DNA of 52,392 nucleotides from Acinetobacter sp. UBA3106 (GTDB taxonomy: Bacteria > Pseudomonadota > Gammaproteobacteria > Pseudomonadales > Moraxellaceae): contig DFAM01000026.1 in assembly GCA_002365595.1 (NCBI GenBank), positions 38,179 through 90,570 on the forward strand, written 5' to 3'. A program made the translations under genes and the position numbers. The notes below the pieces were generated by a model. That model saw nothing but the letters and a program-made list of their open reading frames with translations, was not told the DNA's origin and made no database searches. Below are positions 43,830 through 52,392 of this stretch, one piece after another. The number at the start of each line of letters is the position of its first letter. The first letter of the stretch is position 1.

Positions 43830-44747
43830 TTAAATTCTGGATTTGGGCGCAGGTTTAAAGGCCGCGGGTGACTTTTTAAAATCGTTAATTGCCTTTTCAA
43901 TAGAGCTGATTTTCAGCTGGGTGGCTTTTTCGCCTTCCAGAATAGATTCATTGCTGGCTTTTAAATCCAGGGTACCTAAATGTCCTACTTTGGGCTGAAT
44001 AATCACATTGGCCTGGTTCAGTTCTTCATTGATACTTTGCTGCCCCATAATATTGATGGTCTGGTCCAGCAGGCCCCACATGTTCAGTGGCTTGTTACCG
44101 ACTGGACGAGCAGAAATATCTACGGCAATCACAATATCAGCACCCATGGCTTTCGCCGTTTTTACCGGAATCGGGCTGACCAGTCCTCCATCGACATACT
44201 GTTTCCCGCCAATGGTTGCCGGGACAAAAACATTCGGGATACTGCAGGAAGCACGCACGGCCTGACCAGCATTGCCTTTAATAAATTCAGCTTTAGTGCC
44301 AGTGTCCAGACGGGTCGCAACAGCCGCAAAGCGAATCGGGAATTGTTCAATCGGTTTATTGGCAATGTGCTTGTTCACGTAATTCTGTAATTTTTGACCT
44401 TGCACCACACCTTGACTGTTCAGGGTCAAATCACGGATATCCGATTCTTTTAAAGTCAGAGCAATTTGTTGTAATTGATAAGGTGTTTTACCACTGGCAT
44501 AAATACTGCCGACAAAACTTCCGGCACTGGTCCCCGTGACAATTTTGGGTTTAATGCCATGCGATTCTAAAACTTTCAGTACCCCAATATGGGCAAATCC
44601 TTTGGCACCGCCACCTCCTAAAGCTACGGCCACCACAGGCTCACGTGCTTTAAGCACAGTCGTTTGAGGAGGCGTTTTAGTCGCCTTATCACAGCCAACC
44701 AGGCTCAACGCAAGCAGACCCATGAAAGAATATTGCACAAATTTCAT
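43830..44747 (-). CDS. Patatin-like phospholipase lipoprotein (RssA-like)
   Basis: 305 aa from the ATG at 44747; the longer frame to 44786 adds non-signal residues. Signal and lipobox LVGC with Cys19. Patatin motifs: oxyanion GGGGAKG (44-50), nucleophile GTSAG with Ser74, and catalytic Asp186 in VDGGLV. It probably hydrolyses acyl esters of phospholipids at the membrane surface. The lipid anchor places it in the periplasmic face of a membrane. Family is RssA/PNPLA; substrate unknown. Confidence 0.87.
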   Translation of the reverse strand: MKFVQYSFMGLLALSLVGCDKATKTPPQTTVLKAREPVVAVALGGGGAKGFAHIGVLKVLESHGIKPKIVTGTSAGSFVGSIYASGKTPYQLQQIALTLKESDIRDLTLNSQGVVQGQKLQNYVNKHIANKPIEQFPIRFAAVATRLDTGTKAEFIKGNAGQAVRASCSIPNVFVPATIGGKQYVDGGLVSPIPVKTAKAMGADIVIAVDISARPVGNKPLNMWGLLDQTINIMGQQSINEELNQANVIIQPKVGHLGTLDLKASNESILEGEKATQLKISSIEKAINDFKKSPAAFKPAPKSRI

Positions 44748-44810
44748 ATTTGCAATTGGATACCAAATAGACAAAAGTGCGCACATGACAGCAGATTATG
44801 GCGATTTTGA

Positions 44811-45437
44811 CTAGCTATTTTTTATACGATTTTGTAAAGGTTTGGCCAGCCAATCTGGATTTTTTGGAGAAAATTTACCGGTATATTGATTTAGAATCTG
44901 TTCCAGATCCTGTTCATAATTTCCTGTCGGCTGAAACACACCGAGGCAGTGAATGGCCTTGTTTTTATAATCCAGCGAAAACATCACAATCGGAATTTGG
45001 GCACCGACCGCAATACGGTAAAAACCGCTTCGAATCGCTTCCGCCTGTTTCCGTGTTCCTTCAGGGGCCATCCCGACCCAGATCTGCTCTTGGGTATGGA
45101 TAAAGTCGATAATTTGCTGAGTTGTACCCTGTTGAATACTGCGATTGACCGGGACTACGCCAATCCATTGCAGCAAGGGTTTAAGCGGCGTATTAAATAA
45201 GGTGTGTTTGCCAAAAACCGTGATCTTGATTCCCAGTCCCAGTAGCGCGGTAAAGCCATGCCAAGCATCGATATTCGAGGTGTGTGGAGAAATAATCGCC
45301 ACCGCTTTAGGCAGGTTGGGAAATTCACCATCAAAACTCCAGCCTTGAGCCAGAAATAATGTTTTAAAAAAATTTCGGCTCAAGTGGCTACCTCGGGCAG
45401 GCACCTGAGCGGGCAATTTCGGAAATTTCGAGCTCAT
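44811..45437 (-). CDS. 1-acyl-glycerol-3-phosphate acyltransferase-like protein
   Basis: 208 aa. HX4D box in ISPHTSNIDAW (near residue 51), and substrate-binding PEGTRK near residue 124; these mark the PlsC-type acyltransferase fold. Shorter than PlsC itself, without the N-terminal membrane helices, so it may act on unusual acceptors. Adjacent to the patatin-like lipase gene, 63 nt away on the same strand, so the two may work in phospholipid turnover. Confidence 0.82.
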   Translation of the reverse strand: MSSKFPKLPAQVPARGSHLSRNFFKTLFLAQGWSFDGEFPNLPKAVAIISPHTSNIDAWHGFTALLGLGIKITVFGKHTLFNTPLKPLLQWIGVVPVNRSIQQGTTQQIIDFIHTQEQIWVGMAPEGTRKQAEAIRSGFYRIAVGAQIPIVMFSLDYKNKAIHCLGVFQPTGNYEQDLEQILNQYTGKFSPKNPDWLAKPLQNRIKNS

Positions 45438-45583
45438 GGTCGCGTATTGGATTTCCTGGCAAATCTATCGACTTTTAAATATGTTAAGCTTTTGCGAAAT
45501 AAGATTCATTGGCAAAATGTTAGCCTCAATGCGGCTGGCTTGAGCAAAATCATCAATCTGGTTTTTAATCCTAAGGGCACCTT

Positions 45584-46837
45584 ATGCCAACTACACCTCA
45601 GCTTTATATTCTGCTGTTCTCTTTATATTGGGCACAAGGTTTACCTGTTGGTTTTATGACACATGCTTTACCGGTCATTTTACGTGCCCAGGGGGTATCA
45701 CTGGCACATATTGGTGGGTTTGGCTTATTGATGTTGCCGTGGTCGATTAAAATTTTCTGGGCACCATGGGTGGACCGTTTTGGCCATTCAGCATTTGGCC
45801 ATTACCGCAGCTGGATTGTACCGACCCAGCTATTAAGTGTCGCTGTACTGATAGGGCTGTCGTTTCTGCCGATTCAGACATTAAATCAACCGGTTTATTT
45901 ACTGACTTTTTTTGTGGCTTTACTGAGCATGAATCTGATCGGTGCAACCCAGGATATTGCCACCGATGGTCTGGCAGTCAATATGCTGAACCATCAGCAG
46001 CAACATTGGGGCAATACCTTTCAGGTGATCGGCTCAAGGCTGGGTTTCATTGTTGGTGGGGGAGCCATTTTATGGGCGCTGGACTGGCTGGATTGGCAAA
46101 GTACTTTTTTAATCTTGGCAGGACTGGTGCTACTAAATACGTTACCGATTTTAGGGCTGAAAGAACCGCAGCGATTAAAGCAGATCTCATCAAATCAGGG
46201 CACAGGAACATTTCGCTGGAACAAAATAAAAAACTATCTGGCTTATTTTTATCAAGACCAACATCTTGCTGCATGGCTTGCAGTTCTTATCACATTTAAA
46301 ATTGCTGATGGTTTGGCCGGACCTTTGCTTAAACCTTTAATGGTGGATTTAGGTTTAACTTTTTCTCAAATTGGCATCTATGTGACCATGCTGGGGGCAT
46401 TGGCTGCATTAACCGGGGCAGGGCTTGCCGGCCTGAGTTTGAAGTACATGTCTCGTGCCAGTGCATTGTTAAGTTTTTCTATTCTAAAAATTGTGAGCTT
46501 GGCTGCATATGCATGGCTCGCTTTTCAATATGAGTCACATGCTAACATTGAAACCTGGGTGATTTATCTGATTAATGCGGCTGAAGATATGATTTCTGCC
46601 ATGTTATTGGTGGTGATGCTGACTTTAGTGATGCAATACAGCCGCAAAGCTTTGGCAGGCACCGATTTCACTTTTCAGGTGGCATTAATGGCAACGGTCA
46701 GCGGAGGACTTTATAGCCTAAGTGGAATTTTTGCTGATGTGCTGGGTTATGCCCATTATTTGCTGGCTATTACTATTATCGCAATTTTGTCTGTTGTTTT
46801 TATTTTGCGCTGGATGAGTTATGTAAATAAACAATGA
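45584..46837 (+). CDS. MFS transporter, AmpG-like
   Basis: 417 aa, 12 membrane segments. Features LYWAQGLPVGFMTHALPVILRAQG and GATQDIATDGLAVNML are close to AmpG/RhtX type permeases, which move muropeptides or siderophores across the inner membrane. The DIATDG motif is common to both. It is shorter than E. coli AmpG (491 aa). No siderophore genes nearby, so muropeptide or another small solute is as likely. Confidence 0.75.
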   Translation: MPTTPQLYILLFSLYWAQGLPVGFMTHALPVILRAQGVSLAHIGGFGLLMLPWSIKIFWAPWVDRFGHSAFGHYRSWIVPTQLLSVAVLIGLSFLPIQTLNQPVYLLTFFVALLSMNLIGATQDIATDGLAVNMLNHQQQHWGNTFQVIGSRLGFIVGGGAILWALDWLDWQSTFLILAGLVLLNTLPILGLKEPQRLKQISSNQGTGTFRWNKIKNYLAYFYQDQHLAAWLAVLITFKIADGLAGPLLKPLMVDLGLTFSQIGIYVTMLGALAALTGAGLAGLSLKYMSRASALLSFSILKIVSLAAYAWLAFQYESHANIETWVIYLINAAEDMISAMLLVVMLTLVMQYSRKALAGTDFTFQVALMATVSGGLYSLSGIFADVLGYAHYLLAITIIAILSVVFILRWMSYVNKQ

Positions 46838-46923
46838 GACGAGACCATTTCATAAATAGAAAACTAAAGTATTAAAAAATATATATAAATATTAAATTAT
46901 TCATTTGGTAATATAAAATAAAG

Positions 46924-46947
46924 TTGTAACATTTGTTACAAGATAAT
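46924..46947 (+). promoter_or_regulatory. Dyad operator and -10-like box before the porin gene
   Basis: TTGTAACA (46924-46931) and TGTTACAA (46934-46941) form a perfect 8-bp dyad with 2-nt spacer, directly followed by GATAAT (46942-46947), a good -10. The dyad occupies the position expected for a regulator that controls this promoter. Half-sites also occur at 15259 and 253. Confidence 0.5.
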
Positions 46948-46963
46948 TTGGGAATCTTAATAA

Positions 46964-48082
46964 ATGAAAACTAAAATTGCAGCAGCGATTGCTTTAAGTG
47001 TGTTAGCCGGATCAACATTCGCAGCACCAACCTTTTATGGGGAAATTGATGCAAGTATCGACTACTTACCAGAAGATAATGCCAATACTTCTGATAAGGA
47101 TGTAGTAGAAGTCAGTTCTAACAGCTCTTTCATTGGTTTAAAGGGTGAAGAAAAACTTAACGATCGTTTAAGTGCAGTTTATGCTATCGAGTGGGGTCTA
47201 AGTGCAGATGGGGATAGCACAGACTGGACTACGCGTAACCGTTTTGTCGGTTTAAAAGATGCTCAATTCGGTACCTTAAAAGTGGGTGCGCATGACACGC
47301 CACTGAAACAACTTTCAAGCCCGGTGGATAGCTTTAACAACTACGTTGCCAATAAAGCCGATATTACAGGCATCATGACCGGTGAAACTCGTGTTTCTAA
47401 CGTCGTGGTGTATGAATCTCCAGCCATTGCCCTGCCTACAGGTGCAATTAAAGTAAATGCTTTATTGGCTTCTGGTGAAGATTCAGGCATTGCTAAAGGC
47501 AATGGCGCGTCTAAAACTGCTGGTCGTGGCTTAGGTGACGCATGGTCTGCATCTGTTGTTTATGACAGCCCAGTAGTTGTAGCAGGTATTGCGTATGATA
47601 AAGCGATTCCAGGCAACTTTGCCGGCCGTGGTATTTTAAATGCAGCTACGCCTGAAGTTACTGCGGCAGCAGCAGGCAGTGCGTTTGCTGCAGCAAATAC
47701 AGTTCGTGCAATTGGTCGTGTAAATCTGCTCGATAATGCATTAGCACTTAAAGCACTTTACCAAACTTCTGAAGTAGAAGATGCAGCAGGCAATGAGCCA
47801 CTAGCAGCGGATATCGATGATTCACAAGGCTGGTTGTTGGGTGCTGAATATAACCTTCCAACAGCTAAAGCATGGACGATAAAAGCGCAATATAGCCAAA
47901 ACACCACTAGCTTTAAATCAGCAAAATCAGACTTTGATGCGCAACAAATTTTTGCAGGTCTAGATTATGCATTCAATAAACAAGTGAAAGCATATGGTTA
48001 TGCAGGTTACTTGACGCTTGAACAAGGTGATTTTGAAACCAAACAACCTGTCATCGGTACAGGCTTGGAATATAAATTCTAA
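46964..48082 (+). CDS. General porin, trimeric outer-membrane type
   Basis: 372 aa. Signal peptide MKTKIAAAIALSVLAGSTFA, mature start APTFYGEIDASIDY. Periodic beta strands, the NRFVGLKDAQFGTLKVGAHDTPLKQL segment of the constriction loop region, and a C-terminal GTGLEYKF with the terminal Phe used for Bam recognition. It belongs to the OmpC-like/neisserial porin superfamily. It is followed by a terminator and lies upstream of pmrCAB but is a separate transcript. Confidence 0.85.
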   Translation: MKTKIAAAIALSVLAGSTFAAPTFYGEIDASIDYLPEDNANTSDKDVVEVSSNSSFIGLKGEEKLNDRLSAVYAIEWGLSADGDSTDWTTRNRFVGLKDAQFGTLKVGAHDTPLKQLSSPVDSFNNYVANKADITGIMTGETRVSNVVVYESPAIALPTGAIKVNALLASGEDSGIAKGNGASKTAGRGLGDAWSASVVYDSPVVVAGIAYDKAIPGNFAGRGILNAATPEVTAAAAGSAFAAANTVRAIGRVNLLDNALALKALYQTSEVEDAAGNEPLAADIDDSQGWLLGAEYNLPTAKAWTIKAQYSQNTTSFKSAKSDFDAQQIFAGLDYAFNKQVKAYGYAGYLTLEQGDFETKQPVIGTGLEYKF

Positions 48083-48106
48083 TCAGTCCTGAATTTTTGT
48101 TTTTCC

Positions 48107-48136
48107 AAAAGGCGATGTAAAACATCGCCTTTTTTA
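48107..48136 (+). terminator. Porin gene terminator
   Basis: AAAAGGCGATGT pairs with ACATCGCCTTTT around AAA, with a T run. Confidence 0.88.
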
Positions 48137-48215
48137 TTACCATTTTTTCATATTAAGTGAATTTTAAGTTTGGTAATTTAGATTAAGGCATCAGTAAAAA
48201 GATTAGCCAACAGTT

Positions 48216-49883
48216 ATGTCAAATATAATCAGCCCTATACGCGATAAGATCAAGCCGATTTCATTAAGCCAGTTTAATTTATTGCTGGCAATCTGGCTGG
48301 GTGCGATTTTAAATTTTGCCTTTTTTCAGAAAATACAGAGTCTAACGCCATACCAAGGTCCGAAAGCCTATCTGTTTTTAATGGCAACCGTATTAGTGAT
48401 TGTGGCTGTTTATAACCTGATTTTTCAGCTGATCCAGTGGAAATGGAATGCAAAAATATTTGCCACCCTATTTTTAGTGGTGGGCGGTTTTACTGCATAT
48501 TTTGTCAATAGCCTGGGCGTGGTGATCTCACCTGAGCAAATTCAAAATATGATGCAAACTGATGCACGTGAACTCGGCGATTTATTGTCGTTAGAGTTTA
48601 TATTGTGGACAGCTGTTTTTGTTTTATTTCCGATCTTTTGTATCAGTCTGGTTCGTATCAAAGCTGAATCTTTGCCTCGTAAAGTTACTAAAAAACTGTT
48701 GAGTGGCGTTGCCTCATTGCTGCTGATGGCTGCTTTGCTATTTCTTTTTTATGTCGATTATGCTGCGATTTTCCGGGAACATCGTGATTTAAAAGGCATG
48801 ATTTCGCCGCAAAATACTATCTCGGCCACTTTGTCCTATTATCACAAATCTGCACCGAAAAAGAATTTACCTTTAATTCAGTATGGTGAAGATGCACATC
48901 TGGTTGAACCCGTAAAAGAAAATGCTAAACCTAAGCTGATGGTACTGGTGGTCGGTGAAACAGCGCGCGCAGAAAGCTTTTCCTTAAATGGTTATGCCAA
49001 AAATACCAATCCTGAGCTTTCTAAACTGGACATTATCAATTTTAATCAGGTGAGTTCATGTGGTACTGCAACAGCTGTTTCTGTTCCGTGCATGTTCTCT
49101 GGCATGCCGCGTAAAGATTATGACGAGCAGCTGGCCAGTCACCGGGAAGGACTGCTCGATATTGCTCAGCGTGCCGGCTATAAAGTGACCTGGATAGATA
49201 ACAATTCAGGGTGTAAAGGTGCCTGTGACCGGGTTGAACAGTATCAGATTCCGCAACAGCTCAAAGAGAAATGGTGTGCCAAAGATGGTGACTGTTATGA
49301 TGAAATTCTGGTCGACAGTCTAAAAGCTTATCTGGCTGCAATTCCTGAAACCGACAAGACTCCGCGTTTAATTGTACTGCATCAGATGGGTAGTCATGGA
49401 CCTGCGTATTATCAGCGTTCTAAAGCACCGTTCCAGCCTTTTAAACCGAGCTGTGATAGCAATGCGATTCAGGGCTGTAGCAGCACAGAACTGTTGAATA
49501 GTTATGATAATTCAATTGTATATACCGACCATGTTTTAAGTTCAATCATTCAGGTATTAAAAGGCAACAGCGCTTATCAAACCGGATTCTGGTATCTGTC
49601 TGATCATGGTGAATCGACCGGAGAACACGGTTTGTATTTGCATGGCTCACCTTATGCGATTGCACCGACTCAACAAACTCATGTACCCATGCTGATGTGG
49701 TTTTCACCTGAATGGACCGAGCAAAATTCTGCGCAAATCACTTGCTTAGCCCAGCAAAAAAGCAAAGAATTAAGTCAGGATAATTTGTTCCCGAGTCTGT
49801 TAAGTTTGCTGGATGTCAAAACCCAAACCATTGATGAACAAAATAATATGTTGCAGCAATGTCAGTCAAAAAAGAAAGTATGA
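48216..49883 (+). CDS. pmrC: Lipid A phosphoethanolamine transferase PmrC/EptA
   Basis: 555 aa. Five N-terminal membrane helices (to about 180), then a sulfatase-fold periplasmic domain: VGETARAESFSLNGY with Glu248, SCGTATAVSVPCMFSG with nucleophile Thr286, and SDHGESTGEHG near the C-terminus with zinc ligands. Cysteine pairs match the disulphides of EptA. It adds phosphoethanolamine to lipid A phosphates and lowers polymyxin binding. Followed by pmrA with 9 nt gap, so it is the first gene of pmrCAB. Confidence 0.95.
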   Translation: MSNIISPIRDKIKPISLSQFNLLLAIWLGAILNFAFFQKIQSLTPYQGPKAYLFLMATVLVIVAVYNLIFQLIQWKWNAKIFATLFLVVGGFTAYFVNSLGVVISPEQIQNMMQTDARELGDLLSLEFILWTAVFVLFPIFCISLVRIKAESLPRKVTKKLLSGVASLLLMAALLFLFYVDYAAIFREHRDLKGMISPQNTISATLSYYHKSAPKKNLPLIQYGEDAHLVEPVKENAKPKLMVLVVGETARAESFSLNGYAKNTNPELSKLDIINFNQVSSCGTATAVSVPCMFSGMPRKDYDEQLASHREGLLDIAQRAGYKVTWIDNNSGCKGACDRVEQYQIPQQLKEKWCAKDGDCYDEILVDSLKAYLAAIPETDKTPRLIVLHQMGSHGPAYYQRSKAPFQPFKPSCDSNAIQGCSSTELLNSYDNSIVYTDHVLSSIIQVLKGNSAYQTGFWYLSDHGESTGEHGLYLHGSPYAIAPTQQTHVPMLMWFSPEWTEQNSAQITCLAQQKSKELSQDNLFPSLLSLLDVKTQTIDEQNNMLQQCQSKKKV

Positions 49884-49892
49884 GTTTAACGC

Positions 49893-50570
49893 ATGACTAA
49901 AATATTAATGATTGAAGATGATTTCATGATTGCTGAATCCAGCATGACTTTGCTGAAATATCAGCAATTTGATGTGGAATGGGTCAACAATGGAATTGAC
50001 GGTTTAAAAAAACTCGCACAACAAAAGTTTGATATCGTCTTGCTCGATCTGGGCTTGCCAATGATGGATGGTATGCAGGTGTTGAAACAGATTCGCCAGC
50101 AGTGGCCGGCTTTACCGGTGCTGATTATTTCCGCACGGGATCAGCTGCAAAATCGGGTGGACGGATTAAACAATGGGGCAGATGACTATCTGATCAAGCC
50201 TTATGAATTTGATGAACTGTTGGCCCGCATCCATGCTTTATTACGCCGTAGTGGGGCAGAGTCTGCGCTTCAGGACAGTCAGCAAATTTTAAGTTATGGT
50301 GAATTGTCTTTGGATGTGGAACAGCATATTGCCAAGTTTAAAGGGCAATATATTGACCTGTCCAATCGTGAATGGGCGATTTTGATTCCTTTGGTCAGTC
50401 ATCCAAACAAGATATTTTCTAAAGCCAATTTAGAAGATAAATTGTATGATCTTGATAGCGAAGTGAGCAGCAATACCATCGAAGTGTATGTGCATCACTT
50501 ACGTGCCAAACTCGGTAAAGATTTTATTTGCACCATTCGTGGCTTAGGTTATCGGCTGGGACAACTATAG
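49893..50570 (+). CDS. pmrA: Response regulator PmrA
   Basis: 225 aa, OmpR family. Receiver domain with acidic pocket MIEDD (6-10) and phospho-acceptor Asp52 in LLDLGLPMMDG; conserved Lys in DDYLIKPYEFDE. The C-terminal winged helix (about 130-222) carries IEVYVHHLRAKLG and IRGLGYRL. Activates pmrC and autoregulates when phosphorylated by PmrB. Length and sequence match the Acinetobacter form. Confidence 0.95.
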   Translation: MTKILMIEDDFMIAESSMTLLKYQQFDVEWVNNGIDGLKKLAQQKFDIVLLDLGLPMMDGMQVLKQIRQQWPALPVLIISARDQLQNRVDGLNNGADDYLIKPYEFDELLARIHALLRRSGAESALQDSQQILSYGELSLDVEQHIAKFKGQYIDLSNREWAILIPLVSHPNKIFSKANLEDKLYDLDSEVSSNTIEVYVHHLRAKLGKDFICTIRGLGYRLGQL

Positions 50571-50610
50571 AATCAGCTCACAATAAAATCAGCTATAAGG
50601 TCAGAAACTG

Positions 50611-51921
50611 GTGCAGTCACAGTATTCATTAAAAAAACGCCTGATTATTTATGTTTCTGTTTTTAGTATTGCTTTAGGATGCTTGCTGATTTTTTCCGCT
50701 TACCGCATTGCACTGCAAGAAATTAATGAAGTGTTAGATGCACAGATGCAGAATCTGGCAGAACGTGTCGCGCAGCATGATCCAGAACCGGTACAAAGCC
50801 AGTTTGATCAAGCCAGGCATTATCACGAAGAAGACCTGTTTGTGGATGTCTGGTCCTATGCACGCGAAGAGCATAAAACCCATGCCATGAATTTATTGGT
50901 TCGTCCTGTGAAAAAAGCAGGATTTTACACCCATAAAACTGCACAAGGAGTTTGGCATACTTACGTCCTGCCTTTAAAAAATTATCAGGTACAGGTTAGC
51001 CAGCAGCAATCGACACGGCAGCATTTAGCCTTGGAACTTGCCGGCAGTATGTTTATTCCTTATTTACTGTTTATGCCCTGCGTCATCTGGGGGCTCAGCT
51101 GGATTATCAGTCGCAGCTTGCAGCCTTTGGATGATTTCAAAGCTGAATTGGCGCAACGCGATTCGGAAGAACTAAGTGCCATTCAATCAAATGCTTATCC
51201 GCTTGAAATTGTGCCGACCATTACCGAAATGAATCATTTGTTTGAGCGGATTTCCTCTGCCCAGCAGGAACAGCGACAGTTTATTGCCGATGCCGCACAT
51301 GAGCTTCGCACACCCATCACCGCATTAAATTTACAGATGCAAATTCTGTTAAAACAGTTTCCGGATGCTCAGGAACTACAGAATTTGAGCAAAGGGTTAA
51401 TCCGGATCCAACATCTGGTCAGTCAGTTGCTCAATCTGGCGAAACAGGATGCTTCCATTCTAGAGGTGGAAACCAAACAGAATTTCTCACTAAATCAGGT
51501 CGCCGTGAATTGCGTGGAACAGCTGATTAATCTTGCCATGCAAAAAGAAATTGATTTAGGTATGGAACGTCAGGAAGATGTATTGCTGTATTGTCAGGAA
51601 TCTGCGGTACATTCCATTATTTTTAACCTGATTGATAACGCGATTAAATACACGCCTAATCACGGCGTGATTAATGTGTCTGTATTTAAGCAGGATGGTT
51701 TTGCCATGATTCAGGTTGAAGATAGCGGACCCGGAATTGCTTCAGAACTGTATGAAAAAATTCTGAAGCGCTTTTATCGCGTGCATCATCACCTGGAAAT
51801 AGGCAGTGGTCTGGGGCTTTCTATTGTAGATAAAGCCACAGAACGACTCGGCGGTAAGATTTCATTTTCCAAGAGTGCCAGCTTGGGTGGCTTGCAGGTC
51901 AATGTACAATTGCCACTCTAG
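50611..51921 (+). CDS. pmrB: Sensor histidine kinase PmrB
   Basis: 436 aa. Two membrane helices (about 10-31 and 145-168) enclose a periplasmic sensor of about 110 residues. H-box ADAAHELRTPITALN with His230, N-box FNLIDNAIKYTPN, and G-boxes VEDSGPGIA and GSGLGLSIV. Senses iron, acid pH or membrane stress in the family. Start GTG at 50611, 40 nt after pmrA. Substitutions in this gene are a known source of colistin resistance in Acinetobacter; no mutation can be judged without a reference strain. Confidence 0.94.
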   Translation: MQSQYSLKKRLIIYVSVFSIALGCLLIFSAYRIALQEINEVLDAQMQNLAERVAQHDPEPVQSQFDQARHYHEEDLFVDVWSYAREEHKTHAMNLLVRPVKKAGFYTHKTAQGVWHTYVLPLKNYQVQVSQQQSTRQHLALELAGSMFIPYLLFMPCVIWGLSWIISRSLQPLDDFKAELAQRDSEELSAIQSNAYPLEIVPTITEMNHLFERISSAQQEQRQFIADAAHELRTPITALNLQMQILLKQFPDAQELQNLSKGLIRIQHLVSQLLNLAKQDASILEVETKQNFSLNQVAVNCVEQLINLAMQKEIDLGMERQEDVLLYCQESAVHSIIFNLIDNAIKYTPNHGVINVSVFKQDGFAMIQVEDSGPGIASELYEKILKRFYRVHHHLEIGSGLGLSIVDKATERLGGKISFSKSASLGGLQVNVQLPL

Positions 51922-51969
51922 CAGATCACTTCTCTTAGATAATGGGTTCTAGCAGATAGGTGTAAGTAG

Positions 51970-52392
51970 TTAAACTTTCTCGGCTGCTTTATCCATGCTT
52001 TGGCTTGGATTAAATCTTTTATAATTGAGTAGATAAAAGCTGACATTGACGAGCCAGATAATCCAGGCAGTCCATAAGTTATGACTGAGAAAATGTGCTC
52101 CGCGCATCATTTGCGCCCAACCCATGGCAAAACCTAAAATAAGCCCCGAGATCAGAAAAAAATAGGCACGTTTTTTATCGGAAAGCCTAAATACAAAAAA
52201 TCCGGCCATCAATGCAAAGCCGGTAGATGCATGTCCTCCTGGGAAACAGTGACCTTTAGTGGCAGAAAAATCCCAGAAAAAACCTTGATGGGTAGGAATG
52301 GTGATATTCCACGGACAGGCATGGGCAGACTGCGATTTTAATAAGCCAATCAGTGACGTTGAAAGGATGACCAGCCAAAAGAAATAACCATA
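51970..52392 (-). CDS. PAP2-family membrane phosphatase, 5' end cut by the window edge
   Basis: The frame continues to the window end, giving at least 140 residues. Phosphatase motif C2 is GHCFPGGHAS and C3 is GAHFLSHNLW, with several membrane segments between. PAP2 enzymes act on lipid phosphates such as undecaprenyl pyrophosphate, phosphatidyl phosphates or lipid A phosphates. It is convergent with pmrB, 48 nt apart. The true start lies beyond 52392. Confidence 0.82.
   Translation of the reverse strand, partial: YGYFFWLVILSTSLIGLLKSQSAHACPWNITIPTHQGFFWDFSATKGHCFPGGHASTGFALMAGFFVFRLSDKKRAYFFLISGLILGFAMGWAQMMRGAHFLSHNLWTAWIIWLVNVSFYLLNYKRFNPSQSMDKAAEKV

Noticed and set aside
48160..48190. 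Possible PmrA box upstream of pmrC
   Set aside because: TTTAAG and ATTAAG half-sites are present but not with the 5-nt spacing of the known box.
1..52392. CRISPR array
   Set aside because: No regularly spaced repeats of 25-40 nt; the only clustered repeats are the 7-mer iterons and the palindromes listed.

Overview
The window looks like chromosomal DNA of an Acinetobacter species. The wax ester synthase/DGAT (15638-17023), the pmrC-pmrA-pmrB order (48216-51921), gatCAB divergent from mreBCD-maf-rng, and the tandem FadL-type porins all fit that genus. I recognise these from memory of the families; no search was run.

Layout. 1-5045: SbmA-like transporter, a DUF1176 protein, a lipoprotein and a small exported protein, ending in REP-like inverted repeats. 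5046-7260: an M15-peptidase-like gene and an AT-rich FRG-domain gene that look acquired. 7285-15608: housekeeping block, gatC-gatA-gatB on the minus strand facing away from mreB-mreC-mreD-maf-rng. 15638-21548: wax ester synthase, cysH, thrH and two tandem FadL-family proteins.

21972-36494 is an integrated element of about 14.5 kb in the 3' end of tRNA-Arg(CCT). Three things support these borders. A 22-bp copy of the tRNA 3' end (19 of 22 identical, first 12 perfect) lies at 21972-21993. A P4-type integrase sits beside the tRNA. Candidate integrase arm sites (consensus ATATCCTTA) lie at both ends with the same 12-bp spacing. The element carries a compact replication operon (AlpA-like, a 25-aa ORF, HTH, Ash-like, unknown, DUF927 helicase/primase-like) followed by an iteron cluster that looks like a replication origin, and a decayed ssb. 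Its cargo is a two-gene NdpA-like/membrane-protein operon, an exonuclease VII pair (xseA-xseB), a small lipoprotein, an exported protein and a PD-(D/E)XK-like nuclease with a probable zinc site. It also has RNA-like repeats. No capsid, packaging or conjugation genes are visible, so it resembles a satellite or a cryptic integrative element.

36592-52392 returns to core genes: AroP-like permease, orphan prpF, ispA, putP, SPFH/NfeD pair, patatin-like lipoprotein, acyltransferase, AmpG-like MFS protein, a porin, the pmrCAB lipid A modification operon and the end of a PAP2 phosphatase gene.

The most interesting part is the element: its borders, its candidate origin, and a cargo set (NdpA-like plus membrane protein, XseAB, nuclease) that reads like DNA-directed defence or competition functions.
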